From positions 160,054 to 224,053 of the forward strand of contig JANNKH010000127.1 of NCBI GenBank assembly GCA_031396205.1: DNA of 64,000 nucleotides. The letters run 5' to 3'. The notes below the pieces were generated by a model. It was given only the letters and a program-made list of their open reading frames with translations, searched no databases and was not told the DNA's origin. Source of the stretch: CAISIP01 sp031396205 (GTDB lineage Bacteria; Pseudomonadota; Gammaproteobacteria; Burkholderiales; Burkholderiaceae_C). Below are positions 1 through 10,113 of the stretch, one piece after another. Position numbers and translations under genes: made by a program. The first letter of the stretch is position 1, and each line of letters begins with the position of its first letter.

Positions 1-108
1 GGCGTGAATCCGGGCGCACAGCGCATCCGGATGGCGCTGGTGGCCGAGGCCGCCGAATGTGAAGAAGCTGCGCAGCGCATCGTTCAGTTCGTGCGCAGCA
101 CTGCGTGA
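1..108 (+). CDS. dapC: C-terminal end of succinyldiaminopimelate transaminase (partial)
   Basis: The first 35 codons in frame 1 read as the end of a protein (VNPGAQRIRMALVA, then ECEEAAQRIVQF) and stop at TGA 106-108. This resembles the C-terminus of class I/II PLP-dependent aminotransferases of the DapC type, which convert N-succinyl-2-amino-6-ketopimelate to N-succinyl-diaminopimelate. The call rests mainly on the immediately following dapD and on dapE, the next enzymes of the same pathway. Only the tail is present, so no catalytic residue can be checked. Another aminotransferase is possible but less likely in this position. Confidence 0.7.
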   Translation, partial: GVNPGAQRIRMALVAEAAECEEAAQRIVQFVRSTA

Positions 109-146
109 GCCCGCTAAACCCTATGTCGACAACCCGACGAGCATTC

Positions 147-971
147 ATGACCGACCAGCTGCAAAAAACCATCGACTCCGCGTGGGACAACCGCGCCGAG
201 TACTCCCCGAAATCGGCTCCCCGTGAAGTCGTCGACGCGGTCGATCATGTCATCGCCGAACTGGACCGCGGCACACTGCGCGTGGCCACCCGCGAGGGCG
301 TCGGTCAGTGGACCACGCACCAATGGATCAAGAAAGCGGTGCTGTTGAGCTTCCGGCTCAAGGACAACGCCGTCATGCGCGCCGGCGAGCTGGCCTTCTT
401 TGACAAGGTACCTACCAAGTTCGGTGGCCAGGACGAAGACGCGCTGCGCGCCAGCGGCGTGCGCGTCGTGCCGCCGGCAGTCGCCCGACGCGGCAGTTTC
501 TGTGCCAGGGGCGTGGTGCTGATGCCGTCCTACGTCAATATCGGCGCCTACGTCGACGAGGGCACGATGGTCGACACCTGGGCCACCGTGGGCTCGTGCG
601 CACAGATCGGAAAGAACGTGCACCTGAGCGGGGGCGTCGGCATCGGCGGCGTGCTTGAACCCATGCAGGCCGGTCCGACCATCATCGAGGACAACTGCTT
701 CGTCGGGGCCCGCTCCGAAGTTGTCGAAGGCGTCATTGTCGAGGAGAACTCGGTCATCTCGATGGGCGTGTATATCGGCCAGAGCACCAAGATCTACGAC
801 CGCGCTACCGGCAGCGTGAGCTATGGCCGCATTCCGGCGGGCTCGGTCGTGGTATCGGGCAATCTGCCCAGCGCCGACGGCAAGTACAGCCTGTACTGTG
901 CGGTGATCGTCAAGAAGGTCGACGCGCAGACCCGCGCCAAGACCAGCCTGAACGACCTGTTGCGCGACTAG
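147..971 (+). CDS. dapD: 2,3,4,5-tetrahydropyridine-2,6-dicarboxylate N-succinyltransferase
   Basis: DapD transfers a succinyl group from succinyl-CoA to tetrahydrodipicolinate in the cytoplasmic lysine/meso-diaminopimelate pathway. The 274-residue product is the normal family length. The N-terminus (MTDQLQKTIDSAWDNR) matches the family, and the second half is a left-handed beta-helix of hexapeptide repeats (for example VNIGAYVDEGTMVDTWATVG and GGVGIGGVLEP). The reading frame is open from 105, but the start at 147 fits the family better; the upstream extension is not conserved in my knowledge of the family. It follows the dapC end by 38 bases and is probably cotranscribed with it and with pilU-dapE. 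Confidence 0.96.
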   Translation: MTDQLQKTIDSAWDNRAEYSPKSAPREVVDAVDHVIAELDRGTLRVATREGVGQWTTHQWIKKAVLLSFRLKDNAVMRAGELAFFDKVPTKFGGQDEDALRASGVRVVPPAVARRGSFCARGVVLMPSYVNIGAYVDEGTMVDTWATVGSCAQIGKNVHLSGGVGIGGVLEPMQAGPTIIEDNCFVGARSEVVEGVIVEENSVISMGVYIGQSTKIYDRATGSVSYGRIPAGSVVVSGNLPSADGKYSLYCAVIVKKVDAQTRAKTSLNDLLRD

Positions 972-1013
972 CACTTTTTTCGTCCCATTTCCACCGAGCA
1001 CAAGGGGAACAGC

Positions 1014-2174
1014 ATGGCAACCAGCGGCACACCGGGAACAATGGAACGCATCCTGCGCCTGATGAGCGACAAGAAGGCGTCGGACGTCTACCTGTCGGCG
1101 CATGCGCCGGCGCTGATCAAGATCAACGGCCTGTGTATCCCGATCAACAACCAGGTCTTGCCGCCCGACGCCCCGCGCAATCTGCTGGCCGAAGTGCTGC
1201 CGGCCGAACGCATCGCCGAGCTCGAAGCCACCGGCGAACTCAATATGGGCTTTCCGCTGGCCGGCGTCGGCCGCTACCGGGTGAGCGCGATGCGCCAGCG
1301 CGGCTCGATCGCGGCCGTGATCCGTTTCATCTCGCTGGAAATACCGGCGCTATCGAGCCTGGCCCTGCCCGATATCCTGAGCGAATTGATCATGGCCAAG
1401 CGTGGCCTGCTGCTGATGGTGGGCGCCACCGGTGCCGGCAAGAGCACCACGCTGGCGGCGATGATCGACTACCGCAACGAGAATCTAGCCGGCCATATCC
1501 TGACGATCGAGGATCCGATCGAGTTTCTGTTCAAGAACAAGCGATCCGTGGTCAACCAGCGCGAAATCGGCTCCGACACCGATTCGCTGGAAATCGCCCT
1601 CAAGAACGCGTTGCGCCAGGCGCCCGACGTGATCCTGGTGGGCGAGATCCGCGACCGCGAAACCATGTCAGCGGCGCTGGCCTATGCCCAGTCCGGACAC
1701 CTGTGCCTGGCCACCATGCACGCCAACAACAGCTACCAGGCGTTGAACCGGATTCTGAGCTTTTACCCGGTCGAGGTGCGCGAGACCATGCTTGGCGACC
1801 TGGCTGCGGCGCTCAAGGCCGTGGTGTCCCAGCGCCTCCTGCGCACGGTATCGGGCGGCCGGGTGCCGTCGGTCGAGGTGCTGCTCAACACCAAGCTGAT
1901 TTCCGAGCTGATCGAAAAAGGCGATTTCTCGGGCATCAAGGAGGCAATGGAAAAAGCCATGGCCGAGGGCTCGCAGAGCTTCGAGGCCGACATCGCCCGC
2001 CTGATCATCGACGGCACTGTTGATCGCAAGGAAGGCCTGGCCAACTCCGATTCGCCGACCAACCTGATGTGGCGCATGGAGAACGACTTCTCACTGGCGC
2101 GTGGCGTCAAGCCGGAAGAGGAACCGGACGACGAGCCCTCGTTCACCGACATCACTCTGGACGTCAAGCATTGA
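1014..2174 (+). CDS. pilU: PilT/PilU-family type IV pilus retraction ATPase
   Basis: This 386-residue GspE/PilT-superfamily ATPase would power pilus retraction at the inner membrane, most likely as the accessory PilU motor. Visible signatures are a Walker A loop GATGAGKST at about residues 137-145, an Asp box with LTIEDPIEF, a Walker B region ILVGEIRDRETM and a His box LATMHANNSYQAL. The N-terminal PAS-like region SDKKASDVYLSAHAPALIK is typical. The acidic C-terminal tail (PEEEPDDEPSFTD) is a PilU rather than PilT trait. A ribosome-binding site (aagggga) precedes the ATG. It overlaps the dapE start codon (ATGA), so it is translationally coupled into the dap operon although its function is unrelated. 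PilU rather than PilT is inferred. Confidence 0.9.
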   Translation: MATSGTPGTMERILRLMSDKKASDVYLSAHAPALIKINGLCIPINNQVLPPDAPRNLLAEVLPAERIAELEATGELNMGFPLAGVGRYRVSAMRQRGSIAAVIRFISLEIPALSSLALPDILSELIMAKRGLLLMVGATGAGKSTTLAAMIDYRNENLAGHILTIEDPIEFLFKNKRSVVNQREIGSDTDSLEIALKNALRQAPDVILVGEIRDRETMSAALAYAQSGHLCLATMHANNSYQALNRILSFYPVEVRETMLGDLAAALKAVVSQRLLRTVSGGRVPSVEVLLNTKLISELIEKGDFSGIKEAMEKAMAEGSQSFEADIARLIIDGTVDRKEGLANSDSPTNLMWRMENDFSLARGVKPEEEPDDEPSFTDITLDVKH

Positions 2175-3346
2175 TGTCGGCCGCGCTGCACCTGACCGAA
2201 CAACTGATCGCACAGGCCTCCGTCACTCCCGCGGACGCCGACTGCCAGCAGATCATTGCGCAGCGCCTGACAGCCATCGGATTCGACTGCGAGGCCCTGC
2301 CCTTCGGCCCCGATGACTGGCGCGTTGCCAATCTGTGGGCCAAGCGCGCCGGCGGCTGTACCAACCCAAAGTCCGAGGCGCCGCTGCTGGTATTTTCCGG
2401 CCACACCGACGTGGTGCCGACCGGGCCGTTGGAGCAATGGCGCAGCGACCCGTTCGTGCCCACCCACCGCGACGGCAAACTATATGGCCGCGGTGCCAGC
2501 GACATGAAAGCATCGCTGGCCGCGTTTGTCGTCGCCTGCGAAGAATTTTTCGCAACCCGCGCTCGTGCTGCTTTGTCCGTCGGTCTTCTCATCACCAGCG
2601 ACGAGGAAGGCCCGGCACGCGATGGCACGATGCAGGTCTGCCGCAGCTTGCAATCGCGCGGCGTACAGATCGACTACTGCATCGTCGGTGAACCGACGTC
2701 CGTAGCCAAAACCGGCGACATGATCAAGAACGGCCGCCGCGGCAGCCTGAGCGGCAAACTGACGGTGCAAGGATTGCAGGGCCATGTAGCGTATCCGCAG
2801 TTGGCCCGCAATGCGGTGCATCTTGTCGTTCCCGCGCTGGCAGAGCTTGCGGCGCTACGCTGGGACGAAGGCAACGCGTTCTTCCCTCCCACCACCTGGC
2901 AAGTCAGCAACCTGCATGCCGGCACCGGCGCAGGCAATGTGGTTCCGGGTACGGCAGTAGTGGACTTCAACTTCCGGTTCTCGACCGCCTCCTCACCCGA
3001 GCAGTTGCAACAGCGCCTGCAGGACGTGCTCGATCGCCATGGCCTGCAGTACCAACTGGACTGGAACCTCGGCGCCGAGCCCTTCGTGACGGCGGCCGGT
3101 ACCCTGGTCGAGGCGGTTGGCGCGGCGATCCGGGCCGAGACCGGATTCGATCCGGAGCTGTCCACCACCGGCGGCACCAGCGACGCCCGCTTCATGGCCA
3201 AAGTCTGCCCGCAGGTGGTTGAACTGGGACCACCCAACGCATCGATCCACCAGATCGACGAGCACATCGTCGTGGCGGATATCGAGCCGCTGAAGAACAT
3301 CTACCGGCGCATCCTCGAGACGCTCGAAGCGCGCGCGCCGGCATGA
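2174..3346 (+). CDS. dapE: Succinyl-diaminopimelate desuccinylase
   Basis: DapE is a di-zinc M20-family hydrolase that removes succinate from N-succinyl-LL-diaminopimelate to give LL-DAP for lysine and peptidoglycan. The 390-residue product carries the metal-binding motifs FSGHTDVVPTG and GASDMKAS, the catalytic DEEGPA, and STTGGTSDARF and ELGPPNASIHQIDE near the C-terminus. The frame is open further upstream, but the ATG at 2174 overlaps the pilU stop and gives the conserved N-terminus (LHLTEQLIAQASVTP). It overlaps prmB downstream by four bases. Confidence 0.96.
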   Translation: MSAALHLTEQLIAQASVTPADADCQQIIAQRLTAIGFDCEALPFGPDDWRVANLWAKRAGGCTNPKSEAPLLVFSGHTDVVPTGPLEQWRSDPFVPTHRDGKLYGRGASDMKASLAAFVVACEEFFATRARAALSVGLLITSDEEGPARDGTMQVCRSLQSRGVQIDYCIVGEPTSVAKTGDMIKNGRRGSLSGKLTVQGLQGHVAYPQLARNAVHLVVPALAELAALRWDEGNAFFPPTTWQVSNLHAGTGAGNVVPGTAVVDFNFRFSTASSPEQLQQRLQDVLDRHGLQYQLDWNLGAEPFVTAAGTLVEAVGAAIRAETGFDPELSTTGGTSDARFMAKVCPQVVELGPPNASIHQIDEHIVVADIEPLKNIYRRILETLEARAPA

Positions 3347-4242
3347 ACATCGGCCAGCTGATTGAATCTGGCGCCGACGCGCTGGATGCCGCTGGCGTCA
3401 GTTTCGGCCACGGCACTGACAACGCCTACGATGAAGCCGCGTGGCTGGTCCTGTGGCGACTGGGCCTGCCGCTGGACTCGGCGCTCGACGGAGCACAATC
3501 GATTGCGCACAACGACGTCGCGCCGGTTGCGCGACGCCAGGTAGGCCAATTGCTGCAGCAACGCATCGCGTCGCGCGCTCCGGCAGCCTATCTGACGCGC
3601 GAAGCCTGGCTGCAGGGCGTAGCTTTTTATGTTGACGAGCGCTGTGTCGTGCCACGCAGCCTGATCGGGGAGCTGATCGCCGGCGGCGCGCTGGACACCT
3701 GGATGCCGGCGGACGCGGCGCGTCTACTCGACCTGTGCACCGGCGGCGCGAGCCTGGCCATCCTGGCGGCGCTGGCGTATCCGCAATTGCAGCTCGATGC
3801 GGCCGACATCTCGCAACCAGCGCTGGACGTGGCGCGCATCAATCTGCAACGCCATGGGCTGAGCGACCGGATCCGGCTGCGCCACGGCGACGCCCTGGCA
3901 GCGGCGGACGGTGCCTATGACATGATCCTGTGCAACCCGCCCTACGTGAACAGCACCAGCATGGCGCAGTTGCCACCCGAGTACCGGGCCGAGCCCGCGC
4001 TCGCGCTGGCCGGCGGTAACGACGGCATGGATTTTGTGCGCCGGCTGTTGCGCGGCGCACCCGCGATCATGCGTCCGGCATGCACTTTGGTGCTGGAGAT
4101 CGGCCATGAACGCGTCCATTTCGAAGCTGCTTTTCCGGGACTGGCGACAGTCTGGCTTGACACCAGTGCCGGTAACGAACAAGTCTGCGCACTGACCCGC
4201 GACGCGCTGCTGGCGTTGCTGCAAACCCAACCACGCGCCTGA
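3343..4242 (+). CDS. prmB: Ribosomal protein L3 N5-glutamine methyltransferase
   Basis: PrmB uses S-adenosylmethionine to methylate a glutamine of ribosomal protein uL3. The 299-residue product has the HemK/PrmB organisation: a helical N-terminal substrate domain (about 1-110), then a Rossmann methyltransferase domain with LLDLCTGGASLAILAA as SAM-binding motif I and the catalytic CNPPYVN. The N-terminus (IGQLIESGADALDAAGVSFGHG) is PrmB-like rather than PrmC-like. Its ATGA overlap with dapE suggests translational coupling. Confidence 0.93.
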   Translation: MNIGQLIESGADALDAAGVSFGHGTDNAYDEAAWLVLWRLGLPLDSALDGAQSIAHNDVAPVARRQVGQLLQQRIASRAPAAYLTREAWLQGVAFYVDERCVVPRSLIGELIAGGALDTWMPADAARLLDLCTGGASLAILAALAYPQLQLDAADISQPALDVARINLQRHGLSDRIRLRHGDALAAADGAYDMILCNPPYVNSTSMAQLPPEYRAEPALALAGGNDGMDFVRRLLRGAPAIMRPACTLVLEIGHERVHFEAAFPGLATVWLDTSAGNEQVCALTRDALLALLQTQPRA

Positions 4243-4265
4243 CACGACGGCCGCCCCGCCATCCC

Positions 4266-6218
4266 ATGATCACCCTGAAAACCGTCACGCTGCGCCGCGG
4301 CACCAAAGTCCTGCTCGATGCCGCTTCGGTGACGCTCAACCCGGGCGAAAAAGTCGGCCTGGTCGGACGCAATGGCGCCGGCAAATCCTCCCTGTTTGCT
4401 TTGCTGGACGGCTCGCTGCATGAAGACGCCGGCGACTTCAGCGTGCCCAGCCAGTGGCGCATGGGCCAGGTCGCACAGGACATGCCCGAGACCGCGCAAT
4501 CGGCCACTGATTTCGTGATCCAGGGCGACGTACGGCTGCTGGCCGCGCAGCAGGAGGTCACGGCCGCCGAGGCGAGCGACGATGGCGACCGCATGGCCCA
4601 CGCCTACATGGAGCTGCACGACGCCGGTGCACATGACGCCCCGGCGCGCGCCCAGGCGCTGATCCTGGGGCTGGGCTTCAAGACCAGCGAACTGGACAAC
4701 CCGGTCGACAGCTTTTCCGGCGGCTGGCGCATGCGCCTGCAACTGGCGCGCGCGCTGATGTGCCCGGCCGATCTGCTGCTGCTTGACGAGCCGACCAACC
4801 ACCTGGACCTGGACGCCCTGGTATGGCTGGAGGCCTGGCTGAAAAAATTTGAAGGAACGATGCTGGTGATCAGCCACGACCGCGAATTCCTGGACGCAGT
4901 GACGGATGTCACGCTGCACATCGATGCGGCCAAGCTGGTGCGCTACAGCGGCAACTACAGCAAGTTCGAGGACATGCGTGCCGAGCAGATGGATTTGCAG
5001 CAGAACGCCTACTCCAAGCAGCAGGAAAAAATTGCCCATCTGCAGAAGTTCATTTCGCGCTTCAAGGCCAAGGCCAGCAAGGCCAAACAGGCGCAAAGCC
5101 GGGTCAAGGCGCTGGACCGGATGGAAAAAATCGCGCCCTTGCTGGCCGAGGCCGACTTCAGCTTCGAGTTCCGCGAACCGGCCAACTTACCCAACCCGAT
5201 GCTATCGATGCAGGGTGTCAGTTTTGGTTACCCGCCACCGCCCGATGCGCCTGCTGGCGAGCCGCCGACGGTAGTCGTGCGCAATGTCAGCCGCTCGGTG
5301 CTCGCCGGCCAGCGCATTGGCATCCTGGGCGCGAACGGCCAGGGCAAGTCCACGCTGGTCAAGACCGTGGCACGTGCCTTGCAGCCGATCGAGGGCGAGA
5401 TCACCGAGGGCAAGGGCTTGAACGTCGGCTATTTCGCGCAGCAGGAACTCGATGTGCTGCGTCCGGCCGACACGCCGCTGGACCACATGATCGCACTGGT
5501 GCGCGAGGTCACGGCCGCCGGCAAGATCGCCGGTCAGGCGACCCGCGAGCAGGACCTGCGCAGCTTCCTGGGTAATTTCAACTTCAGCGGCGACATGGTC
5601 AAGCAGACCGTGGGCAGCATGAGCGGCGGCGAAAAGGCGCGCCTGGTGCTGTGCATGATCGTCTGGCAGCGGCCCAACCTGCTGCTGCTGGACGAACCAA
5701 CCAACCACCTGGACCTGGCTACGCGCGAGGCGCTGGGCATGGCGCTCAATGAGTTCGAAGGCACGGTGATGCTGGTCAGCCACGACCGGGCGCTACTGCG
5801 CTCGGTGTGCGACGAGTTCTGGATGGTCTCGCGCGGCGGCGTGGCGCCGTTCGATGGCGACCTGGACGACTACCAACGCTATCTGCTGGACGAGGCCAAG
5901 CGTCAGCGCGAACTCGCCAAGCAAGGCGCCAACGCCGGCGGCAAGAAGGGCCAGAAAGTTGACGGAGTCAGCCATCGGCTGCCCAAGAAACCCGGCCCCG
6001 GCATCGGCACGCTGCAGTTTGAAATCGGCCAGATCGAGGCCAAAATGACCGTCCTCAACGGCGAAGGCGCGGCATTGGAAGCACACCTGGGAACGGCGGT
6101 CCGACCATCGGAGATCGCCGAGCTGGGCAAACGGCTCAAGTCGGTCAACGACGAGCTCAAGCAACTGGAAGACCGTTGGCTGGACCTGTCCGGCCGGTTG
6201 GAGACCAGCGCCGCCTGA
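4266..6218 (+). CDS. ABC-F family ATP-binding protein (YheS/Uup-like)
   Basis: This 650-residue protein has two ABC ATPase domains and no membrane segments, which is the ABC-F architecture of ribosome-associated translation factors. Domain 1 has Walker A GRNGAGKSS, signature FSGGWRMRLQLARALM and LLLLDEPTNHLDL. Domain 2 has GANGQGKST, SMSGGEKARLVL and a second LLLLDEPTNHLDL. The linker between them (about 230-310) is charged and helical (SRFKAKASKAKQAQSRVKAL), as in ABC-F proteins. A C-terminal coiled-coil-like segment (about 595-645) resembles the YheS/Uup tail. It starts 23 bases after prmB. The exact subfamily and ribosomal role cannot be fixed from sequence alone. Confidence 0.92.
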   Translation: MITLKTVTLRRGTKVLLDAASVTLNPGEKVGLVGRNGAGKSSLFALLDGSLHEDAGDFSVPSQWRMGQVAQDMPETAQSATDFVIQGDVRLLAAQQEVTAAEASDDGDRMAHAYMELHDAGAHDAPARAQALILGLGFKTSELDNPVDSFSGGWRMRLQLARALMCPADLLLLDEPTNHLDLDALVWLEAWLKKFEGTMLVISHDREFLDAVTDVTLHIDAAKLVRYSGNYSKFEDMRAEQMDLQQNAYSKQQEKIAHLQKFISRFKAKASKAKQAQSRVKALDRMEKIAPLLAEADFSFEFREPANLPNPMLSMQGVSFGYPPPPDAPAGEPPTVVVRNVSRSVLAGQRIGILGANGQGKSTLVKTVARALQPIEGEITEGKGLNVGYFAQQELDVLRPADTPLDHMIALVREVTAAGKIAGQATREQDLRSFLGNFNFSGDMVKQTVGSMSGGEKARLVLCMIVWQRPNLLLLDEPTNHLDLATREALGMALNEFEGTVMLVSHDRALLRSVCDEFWMVSRGGVAPFDGDLDDYQRYLLDEAKRQRELAKQGANAGGKKGQKVDGVSHRLPKKPGPGIGTLQFEIGQIEAKMTVLNGEGAALEAHLGTAVRPSEIAELGKRLKSVNDELKQLEDRWLDLSGRLETSAA

Positions 6219-6224
6219 GCCACA

Positions 6225-7442
6225 ATGGCCGGTGCGCGCAATATGCTGCCGCCCGATCCGCCCATGCTCAGTCCAGCGCCAGCGCCCAGCCAACCGGTGA
6301 TCTACCATGATCGCAAGCGCGCTGCATGGCTGCTGTCCTTGCTGGTGCCCGCCTCGGTCGCCGCCGGACCGATCCTGATGCTGCTGCTGGGCGACCCTCT
6401 GGCATTGTGGTTGCCAGTGGCGGCGTTCTACCTGGTGGTGCCGTTGCTGGACCTGTTGCTGGGCGAAGACCTGAGCAACCCGCCGGAGGAAGTCGTGCCA
6501 GGCCTGGATGCCGACCCCTATTACCGCTGGATCACCTACCTGCTGGTGCCGGTATTGTGGGCCGCCTTCATCTTCAGCGCCTGGTTTGTCGCCCGCAATG
6601 CCCTGCCCTCGCACGCCCTGCTGGCGATGGTGCTCATCAGCGGCTCCATTGGCGGTTTTTGCATCAACCTGGCGCATGAGCTGGGCCACAAGAACACGGC
6701 CCTGGAAACCTGGCTTGCCAGGATCAGCCTGGCACCGACCGGATATGGCCATTTCACGGTGGAGCACAACCGTGGGCACCACCGCGATGTCGCAACGCCG
6801 CTGGACCCGGCGTCTTCGCGCATGGGCGAGTCGATTTACCGCTTTGTCCTGCGGGAAATGCCCGGTGCATTGATGCGCGCCTGGGCGCTGGAAAAAGACC
6901 GCCTGCAGCGTCTCGGGCAGGCAACGTGGTCGTGGCACAACGCCATCCTGCAACCGGCCACCATCACGCTGGCCCTGTGGCTGGCGCTGCTGCTCTGGCT
7001 CGGCTTGCAGATCCTGCCGTTCCTGGTTGCCGCATCGTTCTGGGCCAACTTCCAGCTCACGTCGGCCAATTATGTAGAGCACTACGGGCTCTTGCGCCAG
7101 CGCGATGCCCATGGCCGGCTCGAACCCTGCCGGCCGCACCATTCCTGGAACAGCAACCATATCTTCTCGAACTGGGCGCTGTTCCACCTGCAACGCCATT
7201 CCGACCACCATGCGCACCCGCTGCGGCGCTACCAGTCGCTGCGCCACTTTGACCAGTTGCCACGGCTGCCCAGTGGCTACTTCGGCATGTTCTTGGTGGC
7301 GTATTGCCCGCCGCTATGGCGCCGGCTGATGGACGAGCGGCTACTTGCCACGGTCGGCCGGGACGCAGCGCGGATCAACCTGGACCCGCGCCAGCGCGAC
7401 CACCTGGTGCGCCGCCACCGGCTGCGCGAAACGTCGGACTGA
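6225..7442 (+). CDS. alkB: Integral-membrane alkane 1-monooxygenase (AlkB type)
   Basis: AlkB is a non-heme di-iron inner-membrane hydroxylase that oxidises the terminal carbon of n-alkanes using rubredoxin electrons. The 405-residue product shows all expected histidine motifs: HELGHK, EHNRGHH, NYVEHYGL and LQRHSDHHAHP. Several hydrophobic segments are present (for example LLSLLVPASVAAGPILMLLL and ALWLALLLWLGLQILPFLV). It begins seven bases after the ABC-F stop; in-frame ATGs at 6243 and 6264 are alternative starts because no clear ribosome-binding site marks 6225. No rubredoxin or rubredoxin reductase gene lies in the window, so electron partners must be elsewhere. The physiological substrate could also be another alkyl compound. 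Confidence 0.93.
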   Translation: MAGARNMLPPDPPMLSPAPAPSQPVIYHDRKRAAWLLSLLVPASVAAGPILMLLLGDPLALWLPVAAFYLVVPLLDLLLGEDLSNPPEEVVPGLDADPYYRWITYLLVPVLWAAFIFSAWFVARNALPSHALLAMVLISGSIGGFCINLAHELGHKNTALETWLARISLAPTGYGHFTVEHNRGHHRDVATPLDPASSRMGESIYRFVLREMPGALMRAWALEKDRLQRLGQATWSWHNAILQPATITLALWLALLLWLGLQILPFLVAASFWANFQLTSANYVEHYGLLRQRDAHGRLEPCRPHHSWNSNHIFSNWALFHLQRHSDHHAHPLRRYQSLRHFDQLPRLPSGYFGMFLVAYCPPLWRRLMDERLLATVGRDAARINLDPRQRDHLVRRHRLRETSD

Positions 7443-7514
7443 GTGGGGGTGGGGCCGGGCCGCCCTGCGGCCGTGTCCAGCGCGTGCAGAAGCGGTGTAC
7501 CGGGCTAAACCACC

Positions 7515-7560
7515 AGTGTCGATATAAATTTGTACGAATGTATACTGATCGCAAACCAGC
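7515..7560 (+). promoter_or_regulatory. AT-rich putative promoter region upstream of the MarR gene
   Basis: The 188-base gap between alkB and the MarR gene contains a short AT-rich island in otherwise GC-rich DNA, with TATAAA at 7523 and TATACT at 7541, either of which could serve as a -10 element. No convincing -35 box was identified. A MarR regulator often controls its own promoter, so an operator here is possible but not shown. Confidence 0.3.
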
Positions 7561-7630
7561 GGTCCCGACGCTTGGCCCTTGGGGCTGCCACTGTGGACGC
7601 GTTGCGCACCGCTGGCAATACCTCCCAACC

Positions 7631-8152
7631 ATGACCAACTTATCCCCGACGATGGCGCCAGCACCGGTTGACGACGCGCCGACGCCGGCTGATCCGCCGG
7701 GTGCGGCGCGGGTCTTGCGTCAGTTCAGGCTGGTATTCAACGTCATCAAGACCCATTTCCAGCAAGTGGAGAAGAAAGTCGGGGTCGGCGGCGCCCAGGT
7801 CTGGGCCTTGCATGTGGTGCACCAGTCCCCCGGCATCGGCATGCATGCGCTGGCGCGCGCCATGGATGTACGCCAGCCCACCGCCAGCAACCTGGTCAAG
7901 TCGCTGTCGGACCAGCACTTGCTGGAGGTACGCAGGGAGGGGCCGGACCGACGGGCAGTCCAGTTGCACCTGTTGCCGCCCGGGCTCGATGTTCTGGAAC
8001 GTGCACCAGGCCCGTTTGCCGGCGTATTGCCGCAGGCTTTGGCCGAGTTGGACGCCGCCACGCTGGCTCGGCTGGAAGAAGACCTGGGCGAGTTGATCGG
8101 CCTGCTCGGTGCCAACGAGCAGGCCGCCGGCATACCGTTGGCACAGATGTAG
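7631..8152 (+). CDS. MarR-family transcriptional regulator
   Basis: The 173-residue product has a MarR-type winged helix-turn-helix: a dimerisation helix (RVLRQFRLVFNVIKTHFQQV), the recognition region ALARAMDVRQPTASNLVKSL and the wing EVRREGPDRRAVQLHL. The frame extends upstream into alkB, but the ATG at 7631 begins a protein of normal MarR length after the AT-rich promoter-like stretch. The ligand and targets are unknown. It lies between alkB and glgB on the same strand, so it could control either neighbour or itself. Confidence 0.85.
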   Translation: MTNLSPTMAPAPVDDAPTPADPPGAARVLRQFRLVFNVIKTHFQQVEKKVGVGGAQVWALHVVHQSPGIGMHALARAMDVRQPTASNLVKSLSDQHLLEVRREGPDRRAVQLHLLPPGLDVLERAPGPFAGVLPQALAELDAATLARLEEDLGELIGLLGANEQAAGIPLAQM

Positions 8153-8238
8153 GAAGGCCGGTCGGAGCGTGCAACCAAGACAGCGATCGATAGCCGGAGC
8201 GAGGCCGCAGCGGCGCAAGCCAACGACAGGGACGGACC

Positions 8239-10096
<1,858 letters not shown>

Positions 10097-10113
<17 letters not shown>

